Shown here piece after piece: positions 58,524 through 64,000 of a stretch of 64,000 bases of DNA. Within the stretch, counting starts at the first letter, position 1. Each line of letters begins with the position of its first letter. Under the pieces are notes generated by a model. It searched no databases, was not told where the DNA came from, and saw nothing but the letters and a program-made list of their open reading frames with translations. The position numbers were made by a program, and so were the translations under genes. The stretch spans positions 1 through 64,000 of the forward strand of contig CAKSFN010000013.1 of NCBI GenBank assembly GCA_934454405.1. The letters run 5' to 3'. Source of the stretch: an uncultured Eubacteriales bacterium (GTDB lineage Bacteria > Bacillota > Clostridia > Oscillospirales > UBA644).

Positions 58524-60247
58524 CTGTCCGCCTCCTTTTTGAACTGCGAACTGTATATTTCTTCGTATACGGGGCAGGTCTTTATCAGCTCGTCGTGCGT
58601 TCCCTTTCCCGCGACGCAGCCCTCGTCAAGCGCAATAATGATGTCCGCGTTCATCACCGCCGCCGCCCTCTGGGAAACTATAAAAACCGTCGGCGCATAT
58701 TCAAGCGCGGATATCGCTTTTCGGAGCTCCGCGTCCGTTTTCAGATCGAGAGCCGACGCCGAATCGTCGAGAATGAGTATTCTCGGCTTTCTTACAAGCG
58801 CGCGGGCAACGGTTAAACGCTGACGCTGACCTCCGGAGAAGTTGCGCCCGTCCTGCTCGACAGGCGCGTCAAGCCCGCCCTTGTCAAGCGCGACCTGCTC
58901 CGCCTGCGCCGTTTTGAGAGCCTCCCAAAGCTCCTCGTCGGTCGCGTCCTCTTTGCCCCAAAGCAGATTTGAGCGTATCGTTCCCTTGAAAAGCGCTGCG
59001 CGCTGGGGCACTATGCCGATATTTTTTCTCAATTCCTCCGCGTCAAGCTCGCGGACATCTGTTCCCCCGACCCTGACGCAGCCTTTCGTGACATCGTAAA
59101 AACGCGGAATGAGGTTGACAAGCGACGTTTTGCCGCTGCCCGTGCCGCCGATAACTCCGACGGTCGAGCCGCTCGGCGCGTAAAAGTTCACGCCCGAAAG
59201 CGACGGGGCTCCTGCCTCGGGATAAGTGAGCTCAACGCCGTCAAATTCAACATCGCCGCCTATATCGGTATGTTTTTTCTCTTTGTCGCAGTTTTCGTCC
59301 ATCGAGTTTTCGGTTGTCAGCACGCCGTCCACCCTCTTTGCGCAGGCGACCGCGCGCGTCAGCGTTATTATCAGCATCGCAAGCTTGACAAGCTCGACGA
59401 GTATCTGCGACATATAGTTGTAAAGCGCGACGACCTGTCCCTGCGAGATCGCGCCCGAGCTGACGCGAACAGCGCCGACATAAATAAGCGCGATAACGCC
59501 GCAGTTGATGAGAACATAAGTCAGCGGGTTCATCAGCGCGGAAATCCTGCCGACGAACTTCTGGCTTTTTGTAAGGTCGTTATTTGTCGAAACAAACCGT
59601 TCGTATTCGGAGTTTTCCTTCCGAAAAGCGCGGATAACGCGAACGCCCGAAAGATTTTCGCGCGTTATGCCGAGAAGGGAGTCAAGCTTTGCCTGAACCT
59701 TTTTATAAAGCGGAATGGTTATGAGCATTATCGCCATAACCGCCGCCGATATAACGGGAATGACAACCGCAAAAGTGACGGCGCTTTTCGCGTCGACGGT
59801 GAACGCCATTATCGCCGCGCCGAATACGACGAACGGGGAGCGCAAAAGCAGCCGAAGAACCATATTGACGCCCTGCTGAACCTGTTCGACGTCTGCCGTC
59901 ATACGCGTTATCAGCGTCGGGGCTCCGAGTTTGTCCGTGTCCGCGTAGGAAAGCGACTGTATGCGCGTGAACAGCGCGTGACGGAGTTTTGAGGCGAAAC
60001 CGACTGCCGCTTTTGCCGCAAAATACTGCGCGGTTATCGCAAACGCAAGGCCGCACACCGCAAGCAGCGCCAAAACTCCGACGCGTCCCCAAACATATCC
60101 CTTGTCGCCGCCCGCTATTCCCATGTCGATGACAGATGCGATGACGAGCGGAACAAACAGCTCGAAGCACGCTTCAAGCAGTTTGAAAAGCGGCGCAGAG
60201 ATACATTCCTTTTTGTATGATTTTAAGTAAGAAAGCGTTTTTTTCAT
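58520..60247 (-). CDS. ABC exporter half-transporter, subunit 1 (fused permease-ATPase)
   Basis: 575 residues: transmembrane domain (about 1-310) and ATPase with Walker A GGTGSGKTS, signature FSGGQRQRL and LILDDSASALD. The Walker B Glu is replaced by Asp (ILDDS), the usual sign of the degenerate, non-hydrolytic site in heterodimeric exporters. First gene of the pair. Confidence 0.93.
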   Translation of the reverse strand: MKKTLSYLKSYKKECISAPLFKLLEACFELFVPLVIASVIDMGIAGGDKGYVWGRVGVLALLAVCGLAFAITAQYFAAKAAVGFASKLRHALFTRIQSLSYADTDKLGAPTLITRMTADVEQVQQGVNMVLRLLLRSPFVVFGAAIMAFTVDAKSAVTFAVVIPVISAAVMAIMLITIPLYKKVQAKLDSLLGITRENLSGVRVIRAFRKENSEYERFVSTNNDLTKSQKFVGRISALMNPLTYVLINCGVIALIYVGAVRVSSGAISQGQVVALYNYMSQILVELVKLAMLIITLTRAVACAKRVDGVLTTENSMDENCDKEKKHTDIGGDVEFDGVELTYPEAGAPSLSGVNFYAPSGSTVGVIGGTGSGKTSLVNLIPRFYDVTKGCVRVGGTDVRELDAEELRKNIGIVPQRAALFKGTIRSNLLWGKEDATDEELWEALKTAQAEQVALDKGGLDAPVEQDGRNFSGGQRQRLTVARALVRKPRILILDDSASALDLKTDAELRKAISALEYAPTVFIVSQRAAAVMNADIIIALDEGCVAGKGTHDELIKTCPVYEEIYSSQFKKEADR

Positions 60248-60282
60248 ATATTCTCCGTGCTTTTATAGCTTCTGTAAAGTTA

Positions 60283-60311
60283 ATTATACCATATTTTGCT
60301 CTTTCAATCAA
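60283..60311 (-). promoter_or_regulatory. Promoter of the ABC exporter pair
   Basis: On the minus strand TTGATT-N17-TATAAT, about 35 bases before the start codon. Confidence 0.6.
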
Positions 60312-60360
60312 GAGAATTCCATCCTTTTGCGAACATTTCGCATAAAAGTCGGGAACGGAC

Positions 60361-60389
60361 TTGACAAACGGCGGCGCGGAGTGTAATAT
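60361..60389 (+). promoter_or_regulatory. Promoter of metY-metA
   Basis: TTGACA (60361-60366), 17 bases, TAATAT (60384-60389). The leader is only about 30 bases, so there is no room for a SAM riboswitch or T-box. Confidence 0.65.
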
Positions 60390-60422
60390 AATATGTATAT
60401 TGAATGTTTTAAGGGGTATATT

Positions 60423-61709
60423 ATGTCGAAATACAAGATAGAAACAGAGTGCGTTCAGGGCGGTTACAGCCCGAAAAGCGGTGAACCGCGCGTTTTGCCC
60501 GTCGTTCAGAGCACGACTTTTAAGTATGATTCAGCCGCAGACGTGGGAGACCTTTTCGATTTGAAAAAAGAAGGATTTTTCTACACCCGCCTTGCCAACC
60601 CGACGCTCGATGCGGTCGAAAAAAAGATAGCGGCGCTTGAAGGCGGCGTCGGAGCCGTTCTGACCTCGTCGGGGCAGGCGGCGAACCTTTTCGCAATACT
60701 GAACATCACCTGCGCGGGGCAGAACATCGTTTCCTCTCCCGCGATTTACGGCGGAACGGTCAACCTGTTTGCCGTAACGCTGAAAAAAATGGGTATCGAA
60801 GTCCGCTTCTGCTCTCCCGAAATGAGCGAAGAAGAAATCGACGGGCTTATTGACGACAAAACGCGCCTCATTTTCGGCGAGACCATAGCAAATCCCGCGC
60901 TCAAAATCTTTGACATCGAAAAATACGCGAAAATAGCGCACAAGCACGGCATTCCGCTTGTTGTGGATAACACGTTTGCGACGCCCGTGCTTTGCCGCCC
61001 GTTTGATTTCGGCGCGGATATAGTGGTTCATTCGACCACGAAATATATGGACGGTCACGCAACGAGCGTGGGCGGCGTTGTGGTTGACGGCGGCCGTTTT
61101 AATTGGGAGAACGGCAAGTTTCCCGAACTCTGCGAACCCGACGAGTCGTATCACGGCATTGTTTACACAAAGAGCTTCGGAAACGCGGCGTATCTGACAA
61201 AAGCAAAAGTTCAACTTATGCGCGACCTCGGCTCCATTCCGTCGCCGATGAACGCATTTTTGCTCAACATCGGGCTTGAAACGCTTCATCTGCGCGTTCC
61301 CCGCCATTGCGAAAACGCGCTTGCCGTTGCGAAGTATCTTGAAAGCGATCCGCGCGTGACGTGGGTGTCTTATCCCGGACTTGAATCGAGCCCCGACCGC
61401 GAGCTCGCGAAAAAATATCTTCCGAACGGATGCAGCGGCGTTATTTCTTACGGCATAAGAGGCGGAAGAGAAGCTGCGGTCAAATTCATGGACAGTCTCA
61501 GACTTGCCGCGATAGTCGTTCACGTAGCGGACGCGAGAACGGGAGTTCTGCACCCGGCTTCGACGACGCACAGGCAGCTTTCCGACGAACAGCTTGCAGC
61601 CTGCGGCATAGGTCCCGATATGATCCGTATGTCCGTCGGTATAGAAAACGTCGAAGATATAATAGACGATATAAAACAAGCGCTTGACGAGGTGGAAAAA
61701 TGCCGATAA
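60423..61709 (+). CDS. metY: O-acetylhomoserine sulfhydrylase (aminocarboxypropyltransferase)
   Basis: 428 residues from the ATG at 60423 (AAGGGG upstream). A Cys/Met-metabolism PLP enzyme: FYTRLANPTLDAVEKKIAALE, SSGQAANLFAIL, DNTFATPVLCRPFDFGADIV and the PLP lysine K207 in HSTTKYMDGHATS. Length and the VVDGGRFNWENGKFPEL insertion favour MetY over MetB/MetC. It makes homocysteine from O-acetylhomoserine and sulfide. The next gene makes its substrate. Confidence 0.93.
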   Translation: MSKYKIETECVQGGYSPKSGEPRVLPVVQSTTFKYDSAADVGDLFDLKKEGFFYTRLANPTLDAVEKKIAALEGGVGAVLTSSGQAANLFAILNITCAGQNIVSSPAIYGGTVNLFAVTLKKMGIEVRFCSPEMSEEEIDGLIDDKTRLIFGETIANPALKIFDIEKYAKIAHKHGIPLVVDNTFATPVLCRPFDFGADIVVHSTTKYMDGHATSVGGVVVDGGRFNWENGKFPELCEPDESYHGIVYTKSFGNAAYLTKAKVQLMRDLGSIPSPMNAFLLNIGLETLHLRVPRHCENALAVAKYLESDPRVTWVSYPGLESSPDRELAKKYLPNGCSGVISYGIRGGREAAVKFMDSLRLAAIVVHVADARTGVLHPASTTHRQLSDEQLAACGIGPDMIRMSVGIENVEDIIDDIKQALDEVEKCR

Positions 61710-62620
61710 AAATTCCAGCAGACCTGCCTGCTACCGAGACGCTGCATAAGGAGAACATTTTCGTTATGACGGAATCCCGCGCGTTGACGCAGGATATACG
61801 TCCGCTGAAAATTCTGCTTCTCAACCTTATGCCGACGAAGATAGCGACCGAGACGCAGCTTGCGCGTTTGCTCGGAAACTCTCCTCTTCAAGTTGATATG
61901 GAGTTCCTGCAAACCGCTTCGCACACGCCCAAGAACACGTCCGCGGAGCATATGATCTCCTTTTACAAGCATTTTGAAGATGTTAAGGACAACAAGTACG
62001 ACGGCTTGATAATAACGGGCGCGCCTGTTGAACAGATGCCGTTTGAAGAGGTTGAATATTGGGACGAGCTCTGCCGCATAATGGAATGGAGCAAGACAAA
62101 CGTCACAAGCACTTTTCATATCTGCTGGGGCGCACAGGCGGGGCTTTATTATCACTACGGCATACCGAAATACCCGCTTGACAAAAAACTTTTCGGCGTT
62201 TTTCCGCACAAAGCCGAGCATAAACGCTCCATGCTCCTGCGCGGATTCGACGATGAGTTCTGGGTGCCGCAGTCACGGCATACGACGGTGCTTCGCGAGG
62301 ACATAGAAAAGCATCCCGAGCTGAAAATCCTTGCGTCCTCGGAAGAAGCCGGCGTTTACGCCGTTGCGACCGAGCGCGGCAAGCAGATTTTTATAACGGG
62401 ACATTCCGAGTACGACGCGGACACGCTGAAAAACGAATATCTGCGCGATAAAAACGCGGGACTTCCGATAGCCGTGCCGAAAAACTACTTCCCGAACGAC
62501 GACGATACGAAAGAGCCCGTTGTTCGCTGGCGCAGTCACGCAAACCTTATCTATTCGAACTGGCTGAACTATTTCGTATATCAGATAACGCCGTTCAATA
62601 TCGACGAAATAAAAGGATAA
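61700..62620 (+). CDS. metA: Homoserine O-acetyltransferase (MetA type)
   Basis: 306 residues, overlapping metY by 10 bases. The MetA glutamine-amidotransferase-like fold has the catalytic C142 (FHICWGAQAG) and the HSEYD and WRSHANLIYSNWLNYYVYQ-like C-terminal blocks. Residue 111 in GAPVEQMPFEEV is Glu. In characterised enzymes Glu at this site selects acetyl-CoA and Gly selects succinyl-CoA. That agrees with the adjacent O-acetylhomoserine sulfhydrylase. Confidence 0.94.
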   Translation: MPIKIPADLPATETLHKENIFVMTESRALTQDIRPLKILLLNLMPTKIATETQLARLLGNSPLQVDMEFLQTASHTPKNTSAEHMISFYKHFEDVKDNKYDGLIITGAPVEQMPFEEVEYWDELCRIMEWSKTNVTSTFHICWGAQAGLYYHYGIPKYPLDKKLFGVFPHKAEHKRSMLLRGFDDEFWVPQSRHTTVLREDIEKHPELKILASSEEAGVYAVATERGKQIFITGHSEYDADTLKNEYLRDKNAGLPIAVPKNYFPNDDDTKEPVVRWRSHANLIYSNWLNYFVYQITPFNIDEIKG

Positions 62621-62644
62621 CGGCAAGCTTTCATACCGCAAAAA

Positions 62645-62692
62645 AACAACCCGAACAAGACGGACCTTCGTCCGTCGCGTTCGGGTTTTTCT
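62645..62692. terminator. Bidirectional terminator between metA and ytfJ
   Basis: CCCGAAC (62651-62656 region) pairs with GTTCGGG (62679-62685), and an inner stem ACGGAC-CTTC-GTCCGT extends it; A tract before and T tract after. Confidence 0.8.
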
Positions 62693-62706
62693 TTGTTTTC
62701 GAAAAA

Positions 62707-63123
62707 CTATTTCCCGGAATCTTCTTCCTTTTCCTTTTTGGAGGAAAAGCCTTTTATTTTGTCGATTATGCCGGGAGCCATATCAATGGCCTTGTCAAGC
62801 ATATTTTTCGAATCGGGAGAAAGCATTTTCAGGTCTATTTTTCCGTCGGCGGAAACTATAAGAAACGCAAGCGGAGTGAGGGTTATGCCTGCGCCGCTGC
62901 CGCCGCCGAAAACGGGCTTGTCGGGAACTCCGTTCTTCGTGTTGAAGTCGGAGCCGCCGGAAGCAAATCCGAAGCTGACTTTCGAAACGGGAATGATGAC
63001 CGTTCCCGTGGGTGTGGTAACGGGATCGCCTATAACGGTGTTCGCGTCAACCATTTCCTTGAGGTTTTTCATCGAGGTGTCCATAACGCCTTCGAGCGCG
63101 TGTCTTTGTTCCATATCAGGCAC
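62707..63123 (-). CDS. ytfJ: Sporulation protein YtfJ (GerW family)
   Basis: 138 residues. Family blocks are VDANTVIGDPVTTPTGTVIIPVSKVSFGFASGG and GGGSGAGITLTPLAFLIV (shown here in parts of the conserved beta domain). GerW/YtfJ is a spore protein linked to germination in Bacillus. It lies 5 bases after the DUF2953 gene, and scpB is further upstream, the common clostridial order. Its presence is the main hint that the organism forms spores. Confidence 0.92.
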   Translation of the reverse strand: MPDMEQRHALEGVMDTSMKNLKEMVDANTVIGDPVTTPTGTVIIPVSKVSFGFASGGSDFNTKNGVPDKPVFGGGSGAGITLTPLAFLIVSADGKIDLKMLSPDSKNMLDKAIDMAPGIIDKIKGFSSKKEKEEDSGK

Positions 63124-63128
63124 TTCCT

Positions 63129-63731
63129 TTACAGTAAGTATTTTATAATCGATATAACGGCGGCAATCACATTGTATATCCGAATGTATGCGACAGCCTC
63201 CGCGTTGTAAACAGAGTTTGTTTTTGTGAAATCGGGCGTTATCCCGATATGCAGGCTTTTGATTTTTTTGTGTCCGTTTATCAGCCCCGCAAGAGGATAG
63301 ACAGCGGCGTTGAGCCTGCCGAAATTCAGCGCCGTCTGAGCCGCGTCGTCCGAAGAAACGGTTATATCGACGTCGAGTTTTTCAAAGTATATCTTCGCAA
63401 CGAACTTCTCCAACACTATTTTTATCAGTTCAATATAATCGTAAACGCCGAACTCCGAGGTTTGATGACTGAAAAAACCCTCTTTTTTCTTTTTTTCCGT
63501 TTTTTCGGGCTCTTTCTTTTTCTTCTTTTTTTTCGCCTTTTTCTCTTTTTCGGGCGAAACCGTGTACTTAAAGCAGAGAAAACTGAAGGAAAGGATAAAA
63601 CGGTTTTCGATATAGCCTATCCTGACCTTGACCTTTGACGGAAGCAGTATTGCGGCAAGAAGAAGCACAAGCCCGACGACGCACGCGGCAACTATCCCGA
63701 CGATGCCGAGGATTTTCAGAAAAACACCCAT
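63129..63731 (-). CDS. DUF2953 family membrane-associated protein (YtfI-like)
   Basis: 200 residues. N-terminal transmembrane helix (ILGIVGIVAACVVGLVLLLAA in two parts), a Lys/Glu-rich cytoplasmic stretch of about 25 residues (KKAKKKKKKKEPEKTEKKKK) and a C-terminal DUF2953 domain. It is nearly always encoded next to ytfJ in spore formers. Function is unknown. Confidence 0.85.
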   Translation of the reverse strand: MGVFLKILGIVGIVAACVVGLVLLLAAILLPSKVKVRIGYIENRFILSFSFLCFKYTVSPEKEKKAKKKKKKKEPEKTEKKKKEGFFSHQTSEFGVYDYIELIKIVLEKFVAKIYFEKLDVDITVSSDDAAQTALNFGRLNAAVYPLAGLINGHKKIKSLHIGITPDFTKTNSVYNAEAVAYIRIYNVIAAVISIIKYLL

Positions 63732-63777
63732 TTCGCGCCGCCTTTCTTCCTTATCGTTCTCCGCGGAAACGCCTGTG

Positions 63778-64000
63778 TCAGGCGTTCAGCTTTTCGTTGC
63801 CTATCTGTCCCGATTCGTAGCCCTCTTCCTCGGTCTGACCGCTGAGCAGAAGCTGCTTTTCGTGCGGCGCGGCAAGGTCTGCGAGCTCGTCTGTCATAAA
63901 GTCCGCTTCGGGCAGCTCCGAAATATCCGAAAGCCCGAAAACGGTAAGGAACCTGTCCGTTGTGATGTAGGACATCGGCCTTCCGGGCAGATCGACTTTG
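63778..64000 (-). CDS. scpB: Segregation and condensation protein B, C-terminal part
   Basis: The 5' end lies beyond the window. The visible ~73 residues include LPGRPMSYITTDRFLTVFGLSDISELPE, split here as GRPMSYITTDRFL and FGLSDISELPE, the conserved winged-helix end of ScpB, plus an acidic tail. ScpB binds ScpA and SMC to organise the chromosome. Downstream DUF2953 and ytfJ follow in the usual clostridial order. Confidence 0.85.
   Translation of the reverse strand, partial: KVDLPGRPMSYITTDRFLTVFGLSDISELPEADFMTDELADLAAPHEKQLLLSGQTEEEGYESGQIGNEKLNA

Noticed and set aside
60390..60422. SAM riboswitch or T-box upstream of metY
   Set aside because: The promoter is about 30 bases from the start codon, leaving no room for either element.

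Overview
The window looks like a chromosomal segment of an uncultured, gut-type, spore-forming Clostridia bacterium (Oscillospirales or Christensenellales-like; inference). The reasons are clostridial gene pairs (ScpB, DUF2953 and the sporulation protein YtfJ/GerW; the DUF711/ACT pair), AGGAGG ribosome binding sites, strong TTGACA-N17-TATAAT promoters, the MEP isoprenoid pathway, acetate kinases, a class D-like sortase and moderate GC content. No tRNA, rRNA or CRISPR array was seen.

Layout. 1-4.2 kb: 5' end of an SPFH protein, a histidine phosphatase, hpt, and an aspartate kinase/aminotransferase operon. 4.3-7.0 kb: an accessory island made of decayed phage-type polyprotein fragments interleaved with three families of small ORF cassettes, each present twice. 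7.3-11.7 kb: a membrane protein operon, an XRE repressor with a minimal ImmA-like peptidase, and an Mrp-type Fe-S carrier. 11.8-19.9 kb: one long minus-strand operon, pyrH-frr-uppS-cdsA-dxr-rseP-ispG-ACT-DUF711, joining translation, membrane lipid and isoprenoid functions. 19.9-28.9 kb: tmcAL, then two acetate kinase paralogues flanking a CpsC/CpsD/CpsB phosphoregulatory module, a putative sorted surface protein, a sortase and a membrane protein. 29-35 kb: thrC, a methyltransferase, hflX and an ABC-F protein. Two inverted copies of a ~266 bp MITE-like repeat flank this block.

35.4-44.3 kb: two very large secreted proteins sharing a beta-helix module and Big_2 domains. One ends in a GH99-like hydrolase domain. 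The other combines a C39-like peptidase, a GH25 lysozyme, seven Big_2 domains and BspA-type leucine-rich repeats. 44.6-47.4 kb: a patatin and a PadR/DUF1700/DUF4097 operon. 47.6-51 kb: gltX-glnS. 51.1-56.4 kb: a guanine-class purine riboswitch controlling a BMP-family nucleoside ABC transporter. 56.8-60.3 kb: a heterodimeric ABC exporter. 60.4-62.6 kb: metY-metA, the acetylhomoserine route to homocysteine. 62.7-64 kb: ytfJ, DUF2953 and the 3' end of scpB.

The least conventional parts are the nested-cassette island (4.3-7.0 kb), the MITE-like elements, the sortase with an atypical QPETA candidate substrate, the multi-enzyme secreted giant, and an ABC-F protein whose second ATP site is degenerate. 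Functions are assigned from motifs read by eye; no database search was run.
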